In this document: one piece after another, positions 1 to 8,420 of the stretch
Numbering within the stretch: the stretch's first letter is position 1
Layout of the letters: each line of letters opens with the position of its first letter
DNA from: Nitrospira_C sp036376045
GTDB lineage: Bacteria; Nitrospirota; Nitrospiria; Nitrospirales; Nitrospiraceae
Length of the DNA stretch: 64,000 nt
Assembly: GCA_036376045.1 (NCBI GenBank)
Contig: DASVBB010000116.1
Coordinates: forward strand, 4,350 to 68,349
Direction of reading: 5' to 3'
Made by a program: the position numbers and the translations under genes
The notes under the pieces: model-generated
The model's input: the letters and a program-made list of their open reading frames with translations, nothing else
Databases searched by the model: none
Told to the model about the DNA's origin: nothing

Positions 1-314
1 CTGCGGAACTGTGCTTCCTTTTCTTTCTTTTCTCCTTCGCTGAGTTTCGAGGCGGATTCTTTCAGAGTCTTTTCCGTGTTGCGCAGTTCTTCCTCGTCAC
101 GGGAAAGCAGCTTCTGTCTCGTCGAGACGTATTCCTTGAGCCCGTCCAGCGCTTTCTTGCCGGCCTTCGATTTTTCCAAAACGACCTGAGGGTCAATGAC
201 GCCCATCTTGAACGCATCCGCAGCTGCCGCGCCGGAAGCCGAAAGGATGAGCCACGTCCCGGTGACCGCCAATGCCACCATCATCTGACCCCAACGGGTC
301 TTCGCCTTAGGCAT
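1..314 (-). CDS. OmpH/Skp-family periplasmic chaperone, 3' end cut by window edge
   Basis: Only the first 104 codons are in the window; the ATG is at 314 and the C-terminus lies off the left edge. Residues 1-34 look like a Sec signal peptide (basic start, then a hydrophobic run ending in Ala-rich AAAADA). The mature part opens with GVIDPQVVLEKSKAGKKAL, the typical beginning of Skp/OmpH proteins, and continues into a highly charged Lys/Glu helix that would form the tentacle coiled coil. Skp holds unfolded outer-membrane proteins in the periplasm. It lies downstream of the HD-GYP gene on the same strand with a 116-bp gap, so it may have its own promoter. The family call is fairly secure. Whether it sits in a bamA/lpxD-type cluster cannot be seen. 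Confidence 0.8.
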   Translation of the reverse strand, partial: MPKAKTRWGQMMVALAVTGTWLILSASGAAAADAFKMGVIDPQVVLEKSKAGKKALDGLKEYVSTRQKLLSRDEEELRNTEKTLKESASKLSEGEKKEKEAQFR

Positions 315-430
315 AGTATCCGCTCCTTAATGGATGAGAAGCTGTGCTGTTGTGAAGAGGGGAGAATAGCGGCGCGGGGTAGTACTGTCAAGGGAGTGAC
401 GCGGGGCCGTCCTCGTCGCCGGTCCGGCCG

Positions 431-1924
431 TCAGACGAAGTAGCGGTTGGTGTCAATTTTGTGCTCGGTGTTGTCAATGAGGCGAACGATGTAGTGACGG
501 TATTCGCCGTTCTCGTTCTTCTCACGGAGATCGAGTTCACGGCCGTTTTCGATCGCTTCGCCCTGGGGATCCGTGATGACCTTGACGTAAGGGTACTCCG
601 CCTCGGACGGATCCGAAGCCGGCTTCAGCACGACGGCCAGCTCGTTGCTGTCGAGCAGGACCAAGCTGCCGATTGGAATGATACCGACGCACGTCATGAA
701 CAGTTTCATCAGGATCGGGTCGAAGGATTTTCCCGCTTTGCCGAACATGAATCCCAGGACTTTCGACGGGGACATCGGTTCGCGCCGATACACGCGCGAC
801 GACGTCATGGCGTCATAGCAATCCGCGATCATGAGAATGCGGCCGGTCATCGACAGCTTCCACGAAACGTTCAATTTCGGGTAGCCCGAAAAGTCGAGAT
901 TCATATGGTGCTCGAATGAGGCCGACGCCATCCGGCCTGGCAGGTTGGTAATGCCGCGCATCTTGGCCAGGCTGAGCGCGCCTTCCGTGGGATGATTGCG
1001 CATCATGCCCCATTCTTCTTCGGTGAATTCGCCGGGCTTGTTGAGCACTTCCATGGGAATCGTGGCCTTCCCTAAATCATGAAACAAGGCTGCGAGCCCC
1101 AAATCCGCAAGCTCGACTTTGGGGTAGCCGGCGCGGTTACCGAGCGCCATGGACAGCAGGGCGACGTTGACCGAATGGTTGTGCGTATACTGATCGTGAC
1201 AGCGAAGGGTCGTGAGGCCCAACAGGGAGGCCTCGTCGTTCATCATCAGATCGACGATACTTTGGATCGCCCGCTTCGCCTGCTTGAAACCGATCGTGCC
1301 TTTCTCCCGGGAGTCTTGTACCAGGGTGCCGACGGCTGATGCCGCATTGGCATAACGGCTCTTCGCCGTGGCTTTGCCGCGGAGCACGCGCCGCTCCTCG
1401 ACGTCGATGCCCTTGACGGCGTGCTGCTCCAGCGCAGCGCGCAGCGTCGAAATGGAGCTGTTGGCTGTATCAAACAGGCCCAATTGGAAGATGAGTTCAC
1501 GAAAGTCCCGCGACTCGACGTCTTTGGAAAAGGACACTCCGCCGATGTTCCACTGATTCAGTGTATCGATGACCGTCGCAAACACCGGCATCTGGGCCGA
1601 CGTGACTTTCAGATGCCGCTGGCCCAAGAACAGGAAGTCGTTCTGCAGACGGACAGTAATCGGTTCGTCCTGGGCAAGGGCCTTGATCACCGTGAGGGCG
1701 CTATCGACAGGACTGTCCAGTGCCGTGTTGGTGCGCCCGTGCAATTTGGACATTTTGATCAGGATGCTCATCTGCGTGACCAACTGGGTCCCGAGCATCA
1801 GGATCTGCTGATCGTAGATGTCGCCGGCTTCCGAGCCTTTCGCGACCTTCTTGGTCAACGACTTCTCATGCGTCAGGATCGGTTGGGTCGCTGTGATGTC
1901 GGGAGCGCGTACTGGGTCAGCCAT
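431..1924 (-). CDS. HD-GYP domain protein, probable c-di-GMP phosphodiesterase
   Basis: A 497-residue protein from the ATG at 1924, chosen because GAGGA lies about 9 bases upstream and because the frame upstream of it overlaps the preceding gene. The N-terminal 200 residues are unassigned and mostly helical. The HD-GYP domain spans about 230-420, with HDLGK at 282-286, the HH pair at 339-340, GYP at 347-349 and DCYDAM at 368-373. These are the metal-binding and signature residues of HD-GYP enzymes, which hydrolyse cyclic di-GMP. The HHE of the consensus is HHM here, so activity is not certain. The last 80 residues form a small extra domain. No receiver or membrane segment is present, so it is likely cytoplasmic. 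It follows the HEAT-type gene by 26 bp, and the two are probably co-transcribed. Confidence 0.85.
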   Translation of the reverse strand: MADPVRAPDITATQPILTHEKSLTKKVAKGSEAGDIYDQQILMLGTQLVTQMSILIKMSKLHGRTNTALDSPVDSALTVIKALAQDEPITVRLQNDFLFLGQRHLKVTSAQMPVFATVIDTLNQWNIGGVSFSKDVESRDFRELIFQLGLFDTANSSISTLRAALEQHAVKGIDVEERRVLRGKATAKSRYANAASAVGTLVQDSREKGTIGFKQAKRAIQSIVDLMMNDEASLLGLTTLRCHDQYTHNHSVNVALLSMALGNRAGYPKVELADLGLAALFHDLGKATIPMEVLNKPGEFTEEEWGMMRNHPTEGALSLAKMRGITNLPGRMASASFEHHMNLDFSGYPKLNVSWKLSMTGRILMIADCYDAMTSSRVYRREPMSPSKVLGFMFGKAGKSFDPILMKLFMTCVGIIPIGSLVLLDSNELAVVLKPASDPSEAEYPYVKVITDPQGEAIENGRELDLREKNENGEYRHYIVRLIDNTEHKIDTNRYFV

Positions 1925-1950
1925 GAAGTGACATCCTCGAGTTTCCGATG

Positions 1951-3705
1951 CTATGCGGTCCGCTGCTGTTTGGTGGCGCCGGCGATCGCCGTTACGCACG
2001 CTTGCTTGACAGTGGCGGTACCTTTCTTGGTGCCGGTGTCCAATGCGGCCAGTGCGGCAATAGTTCCAAGCTTGCCAAGTGCATCGACCGCCAACAGGGC
2101 AAGGTCCTCCCGTTTCTTCCGGTTGGTCCAACCCCATTCGGTCAGCAGCATTGTCCAATAGGGCACTGCGTCATCTCCCGCCGTCATGCGCATCGCGTGG
2201 AATATATTTCGCTTCTCCGCCGGCTCACGATCGTTGAAATTTTCGGCATTGACGATCGGTTCCCACATGGCAAAGGTCGCCGTGTAGTGGCCGGTCAGCA
2301 GGGGTTTGAGCGTTGCCAGGCGTACGCCTTCGTCCGCATCGTTGAGCAACGAAACGAGTTTCGCCGCGCTTCCGCTGGGCCTGAGGCCGGCCAGCGTCCT
2401 GATGACCTCCCGTCTGATCAGCGGATCAGGGTAGCGCATGATTTTTTCCACGGCGTCCGCGAGCTTCGGGTTGTTCCAACGGGTAATGATTCCAAGGAGG
2501 TTGCGGACAAACGCCGGCCGGCGATCGGTCAGGTGTTTCACAAGGACGTCAGGAGTCTCTTTCGCCAGCTCGACCAGGGCATTGGCGATCAGCCCCTGAT
2601 GGGCCGGCTGCTGCAGATCGCCGAGCAGCGCGCAGAGGGCCGGCATGGCCGACGGTTTCATCATGAGCAGGACATTCTCGAGTCCGTCGGTGCAGGGCTT
2701 GTCGGCGGTGTTGAGATACTGTTGAATCAGCGTTACCAATTCCTGGCTGCCGAGCTGATCGAACATGCTCCGGAGCTTCTGTGTGTGCGTCTCGGTGAGA
2801 TCCGGCCTCAGCGCCTCCGCCTCCGACAGCAGACCCAGGACATGCTCGACGATGCGCCAATGGCCGCCTTGAAACAGGGAACGGAGGATGCCTTCGAAAA
2901 TCTCGAACAGCTTGTTCAGCAGGTCCGGTGAGCGTTCGGACGACAGCACGGCGGTGAGGATGTCCAGGAGATAAAGGATGTTGTCGCGGTTGGATTCCTC
3001 GGCAATGTCGTGCGCCAGCGAGGCCATTTCTTCTTTGGTGACCTCGTAACCCATGACGCTGGTCGAGAGTCTGGATTTTCGCTGCTGCTGATCGCCCTTC
3101 CCATCCTTGAGGTTCTTGGCATTGGCTTCGTCGAGAATTTCCCTCAGCGATCCCTCGTCCGGGGCCTTTCCCTGAGGGGAAAGCACATCATCCACCTCGG
3201 ACAGCTTCATGACCTCGTCGGCGGTGACGATCGAAAGGGTCGGCAGGTTTCTCGACCATAGCCGCGTCACGATATCGTCGTCTTCGTTGCCGTCCGCGCC
3301 GCTGGTGTTCCAGAGGGCATCAAAAAAGAAGAGGACGTCGTCCTGCTCAATGCCTTGATGAAACGTGAGTTCCCGGATGCCGTCGCTGTACAGCTTAAAG
3401 GCGAAGTTCTCGCTCGATTCGCCCGCCTGCGAGTTGTAGACGGCCGTGTCCTTGAAGAAGAGACCCTCGCGCTGGACGATAAAGGTCAGGGCGTTGTAGC
3501 GTTCCACATGGTTAATCAGTTCGGTGTAAAACTGATCGAAAAACTTCTTTGCCACGCTGTTCTCATGGCCGAAGGTCCGGAGGTTTTTCGAGGCCCGATC
3601 CAGCGACCTCAGAAGCTGGGTGACCGAGCCCAGTTCCGGGTCAACAGTAGGCTTCGTGGCCATGGCGGCCGCCATCATGTCCTGGGCAGCTTTGAGATCA
3701 GACAT
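1951..3705 (-). CDS. HEAT-repeat-type protein upstream of the HD-GYP gene
   Basis: A 584-residue soluble protein without signal peptide or membrane helix. The C-terminal half (about 330-580) is a run of helical hairpins with HEAT-like signatures (for example DPLIRREVIRTLAGLRP and the following DADEGVRLATLKPLL), a fold that usually serves as a protein-binding scaffold. The N-terminal third (about 15-150) is a separate, partly conserved-looking region with VQREGLFFKDTAVY. No catalytic motif is seen. It is the first gene of a two-gene unit with the HD-GYP protein. A role as a partner or regulator of that protein is inferred from position only. The start has no strong ribosome binding site. Confidence 0.75.
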   Translation of the reverse strand: MSDLKAAQDMMAAAMATKPTVDPELGSVTQLLRSLDRASKNLRTFGHENSVAKKFFDQFYTELINHVERYNALTFIVQREGLFFKDTAVYNSQAGESSENFAFKLYSDGIRELTFHQGIEQDDVLFFFDALWNTSGADGNEDDDIVTRLWSRNLPTLSIVTADEVMKLSEVDDVLSPQGKAPDEGSLREILDEANAKNLKDGKGDQQQRKSRLSTSVMGYEVTKEEMASLAHDIAEESNRDNILYLLDILTAVLSSERSPDLLNKLFEIFEGILRSLFQGGHWRIVEHVLGLLSEAEALRPDLTETHTQKLRSMFDQLGSQELVTLIQQYLNTADKPCTDGLENVLLMMKPSAMPALCALLGDLQQPAHQGLIANALVELAKETPDVLVKHLTDRRPAFVRNLLGIITRWNNPKLADAVEKIMRYPDPLIRREVIRTLAGLRPSGSAAKLVSLLNDADEGVRLATLKPLLTGHYTATFAMWEPIVNAENFNDREPAEKRNIFHAMRMTAGDDAVPYWTMLLTEWGWTNRKKREDLALLAVDALGKLGTIAALAALDTGTKKGTATVKQACVTAIAGATKQQRTA

Positions 3706-3883
3706 TACTGTCTGTCGTACCGGTAACCCTGCATTTGGTCAAGGAATTCACAAGATTTGGATTCCGTGTTATTGGCTCTATTTGGCTGAGCCTGCTCCGT
3801 AGTTGTCCTACATAGAGCGGACTCAGTAGAATCGCCCCGAAGCTTCGTACAGTGTGATCCGCTCTGTACCGTGGAGGAGTTCG

Positions 3884-4519
3884 GTGGCCATCATTTGTTT
3901 CGGTGACAGTCTGACGGCCGGGTTCCAATCTCCGACGCCGGATGACCCGGCCGGCCAGGAGACCCCGTACGGCCTGTTTCTACAGGAATGGCTGGGGCCG
4001 TCCGTCGAGGTTCGAATCAGTGGAATCTGCGGAGAACTCACAAGCGAAATGGCGATGCGTTTTCGGCGCGATGTCCTGCAGCATCGACCCACTCACGTGG
4101 TGGTGCTCGGCGGGACCAACGACCTGGGCTGGAATGCCGCTCCGGCGGACATCATGAGAAACCTGGTCAAAATGCATGAACTCGCTCGGGCCTCGCAGAT
4201 CACGCCGGTGCCCGTCACGGTGCCGTCCCTGCGGGTGGATGTTTCGGAAGGAGGAGTCGACGCGCAGTCATGGCTCGAGCAGCATCTGGAGCGGCGCCGT
4301 CTATTGAACGCGTTGATCGAGGAATACGCCGTCTCAAAACATCTGGCGTGGGTCGACCTGTTCACGGCGACCGCCGATCCGGAGACGAGGCAGTTGGCCG
4401 CACAGTATTCCAACGACGGTCTGCATTTGACCACTGCAGGCTACCGCCTGCTGGCCAGGTTGCTCTACGATCAGGTGTTTGCGAACGCTACGGCGAGTGA
4501 TCGAAAGCGGATACCATGA
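3884..4519 (+). CDS. SGNH/GDSL-type esterase
   Basis: A GTG at 3884 preceded by GGAGGAG at about 3872-3878 gives a 211-residue protein. A longer reading from the GTG at 3854 would add ten residues but has no ribosome binding site. The protein starts almost directly with the GDSL block (FGDSLTAGF, nucleophile Ser9). Block III is GGTNDLGW, and the C-terminal Asp-His pair is in SNDGLHLTTAGY. All four SGNH blocks are therefore present, as in arylesterase/lysophospholipase TesA-like enzymes. No signal peptide is visible, so the enzyme is probably cytoplasmic. The substrate is unknown. Its stop overlaps the start of the thioredoxin-like gene (ATGA), indicating translational coupling. Confidence 0.85.
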   Translation: MAIICFGDSLTAGFQSPTPDDPAGQETPYGLFLQEWLGPSVEVRISGICGELTSEMAMRFRRDVLQHRPTHVVVLGGTNDLGWNAAPADIMRNLVKMHELARASQITPVPVTVPSLRVDVSEGGVDAQSWLEQHLERRRLLNALIEEYAVSKHLAWVDLFTATADPETRQLAAQYSNDGLHLTTAGYRLLARLLYDQVFANATASDRKRIP

Positions 4520-4875
4520 TTGCTGACGTTTCGGACCGGGATTTCGACAAGGTGGTGGGAGCTTCCAAGGCGCCGGTGCTGGTCGAATTCTGGAAACCGG
4601 GCTGCAGCGGCTGCAGGTCCTTGACCCGGCAGCTGGAACGTCTGGCCAGTGAGGTCGGCAGCTCTCTCCTGGTGCTCAAGATGAACGTCGAGGAGAACTT
4701 TCAGGTCCCGGCCGAATTGGAAATCACGTCCTTACCTGCGCTGGCGCTGTATCGGGAAGGGCATTTCGAGCGGTTCATCGGGGGACTCGGCACGAAAGAG
4801 GAAATTCTCAAACAGCTTCACCTGCCGGGGCAGCCGGTCACAGAGGCCTCCAGGTTCGGCCGTCCTGCTGGATAA
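4516..4875 (+). CDS. thioredoxin-like protein with CSGC active site
   Basis: A 119-residue single thioredoxin fold. The redox motif is PGCSGC (Cys30, Cys33) in place of the usual WCGPC, and the cis-proline loop is TSLPAL (Pro74). Both cysteines remain, so a dithiol reductase or a trap-type role is possible. The missing Trp and Pro of the CGPC motif suggest a different redox potential from housekeeping thioredoxin. It starts within the stop codon of the GDSL esterase gene (ATGA). Its 3' end overlaps the 3' end of the convergent zwf gene by 38 bp. There is no signal peptide. Confidence 0.85.
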   Translation: MIADVSDRDFDKVVGASKAPVLVEFWKPGCSGCRSLTRQLERLASEVGSSLLVLKMNVEENFQVPAELEITSLPALALYREGHFERFIGGLGTKEEILKQLHLPGQPVTEASRFGRPAG

Positions 4876-6373
4876 GCCGATCCGCTTCGACGGGGCCGGA
4901 GGAGCCCGCGCGATATTCCGGGAGCCATCGGGACCCCTGTTGCTGCCAGGCTTCGAGGATCTTCGTGATCCACGTCCATGAGGCTTCCACGGCATCTCTT
5001 CGCATGAATCGTGACGCATCACCGGCCATGACATCCAGGAGCAACCGTTCGTAAGCCTCGGGCGAAGGTCGGCCGAACACTTCGGCATATTTGAACGCCA
5101 TCTCGACCGGGTGGGTCTGCTCTCTGGTGCCCGGGACGCGGGACACGATCCGTAGCGATAAGCCTTCTTCGGGTTGGATGCGCAGGGCGAGAACATTGGC
5201 CGGCTGAGGATGCTGCGGATTGCTGTTGAACAAGATCTGAGGAATGTCCTTGAATTGCACGGCCACCTCGCTCGCCCGCTGCGGCAAGGCTTTGCCGGTC
5301 CGCAAGTAAAACGGCACACCGGACCAGCGCCAATTCTCGACGAAGCATTTCACTGCCACATAGGTTTCCGTGGTCGAGTCAGGTTTCACCCCGGATTCAC
5401 GGCGGTATCCTGGCACGGGTTTGTCGTCCGCCATACCGGCGGCGTATTGCGCGCGGACAGTGTAAGTTTCCACGTCTTTGCCTGTGATCGGCCGCAGGCA
5501 GCGCAGCACTTCCATCTTGGCGTTCCTGACGACGTCAGGATCAAGCGAGTAGGGCGGTTCCATCGCGACCAGACAGAGGAGTTGAAGCATGTGGTTCTGG
5601 ATCATGTCGCGGAGCGCACCGGCTTCCTCATAGTAGGAGGCTCTCGTGCCGACGCCTTCGGCCTCGGCGACCGTGATCTGGACATGGTCGATGTATTTGT
5701 GATTCCAGATCGGCTCGAAGATGCTGTTGGCGAAGCGCACGACCATGAGATTCTGGACGGTTTCTTTGCCCAGGTAATGGTCGATCCGGAAGATCTGTGA
5801 TTCGTCGAAGACGCGTCCCGTGACGGCATTGATCTGCTGAGCCGAGGTCAGATCGCGGCCGACGGGTTTTTCCACGATGATTCGTGCGTACGGTCGGGTC
5901 GTGCGGACGGCAAGCTCCGCTTGCGCGAGCCCTTCGCAGACGGCCGTGAACGAACTCGGCGGAATACTCAAGTAGAAAATCCGGTTGCCCGGCAATCCCA
6001 ACCCCCGTTCAATGTCTTCGAGGCGGGATTTGAGCGCACGGTAGGTCTGCTGGTCTTCGTTCCCGCCCGCCAGGTAGAACAGCCGGTCGGCGAAGACATT
6101 CCAACGGTCTTCCTTCAGGGGTTGGCGTGAATGAGCCAATACGCCTTCCCGGAGCGTCGCCCGAAACTCCTCGTCGGTCATCCCTTTCCTACCGAGGCCG
6201 AGCACGGCGAAGTTCGCCGGCAGCAGTCCGTCGAGCATCAAATTGTAGAGGGCGGGAATCAATCGTCGTCGGGCCAGATCGCCGGAGCCGCCGAAAATCA
6301 CGAGTGTACAGGGCTCGACCGGGGCAATGGCTTCCTGCGCAGGCGTGATGTCAATTCGTTGAACAGGTGGCAT
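4838..6373 (-). CDS. zwf: glucose-6-phosphate 1-dehydrogenase
   Basis: 511 residues, the normal length for bacterial G6PD, which oxidises glucose 6-phosphate to 6-phosphogluconolactone with NAD(P)+ in the oxidative pentose phosphate pathway. The Rossmann motif GGSGDLARR is at 28-36, EKPVGRD at about 166-172, and the signature RIDHYLGKE, with the catalytic His/Lys, at about 196-204. It lies 7 bp downstream of the 6-phosphogluconate dehydrogenase gene on the same strand, so the two NADPH-forming enzymes are co-expressed. No lactonase gene is adjacent. The ATG at 6373 is the first in frame. Confidence 0.96.
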   Translation of the reverse strand: MPPVQRIDITPAQEAIAPVEPCTLVIFGGSGDLARRRLIPALYNLMLDGLLPANFAVLGLGRKGMTDEEFRATLREGVLAHSRQPLKEDRWNVFADRLFYLAGGNEDQQTYRALKSRLEDIERGLGLPGNRIFYLSIPPSSFTAVCEGLAQAELAVRTTRPYARIIVEKPVGRDLTSAQQINAVTGRVFDESQIFRIDHYLGKETVQNLMVVRFANSIFEPIWNHKYIDHVQITVAEAEGVGTRASYYEEAGALRDMIQNHMLQLLCLVAMEPPYSLDPDVVRNAKMEVLRCLRPITGKDVETYTVRAQYAAGMADDKPVPGYRRESGVKPDSTTETYVAVKCFVENWRWSGVPFYLRTGKALPQRASEVAVQFKDIPQILFNSNPQHPQPANVLALRIQPEEGLSLRIVSRVPGTREQTHPVEMAFKYAEVFGRPSPEAYERLLLDVMAGDASRFMRRDAVEASWTWITKILEAWQQQGSRWLPEYRAGSSGPVEADRLIQQDGRTWRPL

Positions 6374-6380
6374 GGGGATC

Positions 6381-7274
6381 CTAGCGTTTCACGGCATGGC
6401 CGCCGAAGGCATTCCGGAGGGCGGCCAGCATTTTTTCAGCAAACGATTCCTCCTGGCGTGAACGGAAACGGGTAAAGAGGGCGGCGCTCAGCGTCGGTAC
6501 CGGGACATTCTTCTCAATGGCGTCCGCCACCATCCATCGCCCTTCGCCGGAGTCTTGCACGAAGCCTTTGAGTCGATCGAGCCTGGGGTCTTCCTTCAGG
6601 GCACTTGCGGCCAGGTCCAGCAACCAGGACCGTACGACGCTGCCTTGCATCCAAAGGTCCGCGATGCGGGCCAGGTCAAGACGGTAGTCGCTCTTCGACA
6701 TGAGTTCGAAGCCCTCGGCATAGCCCTGCATCAGGCTGTACTCAATGCCGTTGTGCACCATCTTCACATAGTGGCCGGCCCCCGCGGCGCCGACGTGCGC
6801 CCAGCCGTTCGGCGGTGCGAGTGTCTCGAAAATCGGCGCCAGTCGCTCGACCGCCTCCTTCTCGCCTCCGACCATGAGACAGTAGCCATTCTTGAGTCCC
6901 CAGATGCCTCCGCTCGTGCCGGCGTCAATATAGCGCACCTTGTTGGCAGCCAGCTCTTTGGAGCGGCGGACGTCGTCGTGAAACCGCGTGTTGCCGCCGT
7001 CAATGATGATGTCGCCGGGCTGAAGCAGCGCGGCGACGGCGTGGACGGTCTCTTCGGTCGGAGGGCCGGACGGCACCATGATCCACACGGCGCGAGGCGC
7101 CTTGAGCCGTTGCACGAGATCCGACAGGGAGGACGCGCCGGTACAGCCGGCGGCAGTGGCGTTCGCCAGCGCGTCGGCCGAACGGTCATAGGCGGTGACC
7201 TGATGGCCGGCACGCTGCAAGCGGGTGACCATATTCAAGCCCATTTTCCCGAGCCCGATAAATCCAATGTCCAT
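6381..7274 (-). CDS. gnd: 6-phosphogluconate dehydrogenase, decarboxylating, short form
   Basis: 297 residues. The N-terminal Rossmann motif is GFIGLGKMGLNM (4-15). The substrate loop GTSGGIWGL and the helix with VHNGIEYSLMQ are typical of the roughly 300-residue GndA/YqeC-like decarboxylating enzymes, shorter than the 470-residue E. coli Gnd. It converts 6-phosphogluconate to ribulose 5-phosphate, the step after G6PD. The zwf gene follows 7 bp downstream. Its 5' region carries a perfect 13-bp hairpin between the upstream nucleotidyltransferase gene and this start, which may separate the transcripts or stabilise the mRNA. Confidence 0.93.
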   Translation of the reverse strand: MDIGFIGLGKMGLNMVTRLQRAGHQVTAYDRSADALANATAAGCTGASSLSDLVQRLKAPRAVWIMVPSGPPTEETVHAVAALLQPGDIIIDGGNTRFHDDVRRSKELAANKVRYIDAGTSGGIWGLKNGYCLMVGGEKEAVERLAPIFETLAPPNGWAHVGAAGAGHYVKMVHNGIEYSLMQGYAEGFELMSKSDYRLDLARIADLWMQGSVVRSWLLDLAASALKEDPRLDRLKGFVQDSGEGRWMVADAIEKNVPVPTLSAALFTRFRSRQEESFAEKMLAALRNAFGGHAVKR

Positions 7275-7287
7275 GGGACTCCATCAG

Positions 7288-7317
7288 ACAGTCGGTCGCC
7301 CGTCGGCGACCGACTGT
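7288..7317 (-). terminator. perfect 13-bp hairpin before gnd
   Basis: Arms at 7288-7300 and 7305-7317 are perfect complements around a 4-base loop (cgtc). It fills the 51-bp gap between the nucleotidyltransferase stop (7326) and the gnd start (7274). No T-run follows on the minus strand, so it is not a classical intrinsic terminator. Alternatives are an mRNA-stabilising or processing hairpin, or a partial terminator that tunes gnd-zwf. Confidence 0.6.
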
Positions 7318-7325
7318 GTACTCCG

Positions 7326-8111
7326 TCAATCGATGCGGGCCGGGTTGGGGACGTCCTTGAACAGTAAGTTGACCATGTCCCTTCCGCAATTCAGCCGTTC
7401 GGGCAGCGTCGTTGCGACCAGGAAATGGGAGGCGAGTTCGCCCAGCGCCGCGTCGCGGGAGGCAATGAATCGAGGCACGTCGATCGGCGCGGTCAGCCAG
7501 AGCCCGCGGAGGCGAAAGAACGCATTGGTGAAATCTTCAAAGAAGTTCATCAGGAGAAACTGCGCCGTCGCCGGCTTGTCCGCCATGTCCTGCGCCTTGC
7601 CGAGCCAATGAAAGCACTCGGCCTTCAACCGGATTTGTTCGTTCATGTTCGCAGACGGAGGCCCTTGTCGGAACCGGTGGCTGGCCCGCTCGATCAGCTT
7701 GGCGCCGATTGCATCATGGTCATGGAGGATGCGGGCCTTTCTCAGAAGCGAGGGCAGCCGGGCCGAATAGGCCAGCTCTTCTTCCACTTCCTTGTGGCCC
7801 CAATACCGGATGTCAGCCGTGCGATCAGCGACGCGGACGATTTCATGACTGTCGGCCTGACCTTTCACGAGCACCACGAGATCGATGTCGCTGTGGGCCG
7901 TGACCGCTCGCCGGGCTCCGGAGCCCACCAACAGCACACTGACGAGGTCGCCGCCGCGGCGTCCCCTGGCATGCCGCAGCGCAAGGCCGACGACTTCTTC
8001 GTACGCCGGTTCATTCGGCGGTTCCGGCGGTTCGAGTGGTTCCGGCACGGGCACGAGTTCTGACTGCAACTCATCTTTGGTCGGGAGGGTATGGGTTCCT
8101 TCGGCATCCAT
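7326..8111 (-). CDS. nucleotidyltransferase-fold protein with helical C-terminus
   Basis: 261 residues from the ATG at 8111, preceded by AAGGAAC. A longer reading to 8162 overlaps the upstream gene and has no ribosome binding site. After a Pro/Glu-rich segment (about 18-36), a minimal nucleotidyltransferase domain shows the GS(X10)DxD metal site: Gly63-Ser64 in LVGSGARR, then SDIDL with Asp75 and Asp77. Residues 130-261 are helical and resemble HEPN/substrate-binding domains that often follow such domains (AECFHWLGKAQDMAD). The substrate is unknown; antibiotic adenylylation or protein/tRNA modification are possible. No antitoxin-like partner is obvious. It sits 2 bp after a 73-codon gene and before gnd-zwf. 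Confidence 0.75.
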   Translation of the reverse strand: MDAEGTHTLPTKDELQSELVPVPEPLEPPEPPNEPAYEEVVGLALRHARGRRGGDLVSVLLVGSGARRAVTAHSDIDLVVLVKGQADSHEIVRVADRTADIRYWGHKEVEEELAYSARLPSLLRKARILHDHDAIGAKLIERASHRFRQGPPSANMNEQIRLKAECFHWLGKAQDMADKPATAQFLLMNFFEDFTNAFFRLRGLWLTAPIDVPRFIASRDAALGELASHFLVATTLPERLNCGRDMVNLLFKDVPNPARID

Positions 8112-8113
8112 GC

Positions 8114-8335
8114 TCAGGTTCCTTGCGCCGACCGAATCTGCGTGGGGAGCGACCCCAGCCATTCGTCGAAGGGGCGGTCAGCGTCGACGATAATTTCCAA
8201 TTTTCCGTTCGGAAGCCGCCGGACCAACCCCGGTCGCTCCGGTGACAACGGGATCTCCACCCATTCGCGGTTGAGCCCGAGCGAGTCGGTCAGTTCCAAG
8301 ATACGGTTGATCTGCGCGAACGAAACGACATCCAT
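8114..8335 (-). CDS. small protein of unknown function upstream of the nucleotidyltransferase
   Basis: 73 residues, no signal peptide or membrane helix. The first half is helical (QINRILELTDSLGL) and the second half looks like a short beta-hairpin (LVRRLPNGKLEIIVDADRP). I do not recognise the family. It ends 2 bp before the nucleotidyltransferase start, so the two are almost certainly translated from one message, with this gene first. No strong ribosome binding site is visible before the ATG at 8335. It might be a partner or antitoxin-like cofactor of the nucleotidyltransferase, but position is the only basis. Confidence 0.6.
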   Translation of the reverse strand: MDVVSFAQINRILELTDSLGLNREWVEIPLSPERPGLVRRLPNGKLEIIVDADRPFDEWLGSLPTQIRSAQGT

Positions 8336-8420
8336 CCGTTTGCCTGCTACCGTGCCGGCATTCTAGCAGGATGTTCGAAAAGTCTGCCAGCGGAGAAACA
8401 TGAGAGGAAGCGAACTGGTG

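Noticed and set aside
1948..2931. 327-codon open frame on the plus strand
   Set aside because: Antisense to the HEAT-type gene. The minus-strand protein has repeated helical units typical of a real protein; the plus-strand one does not.
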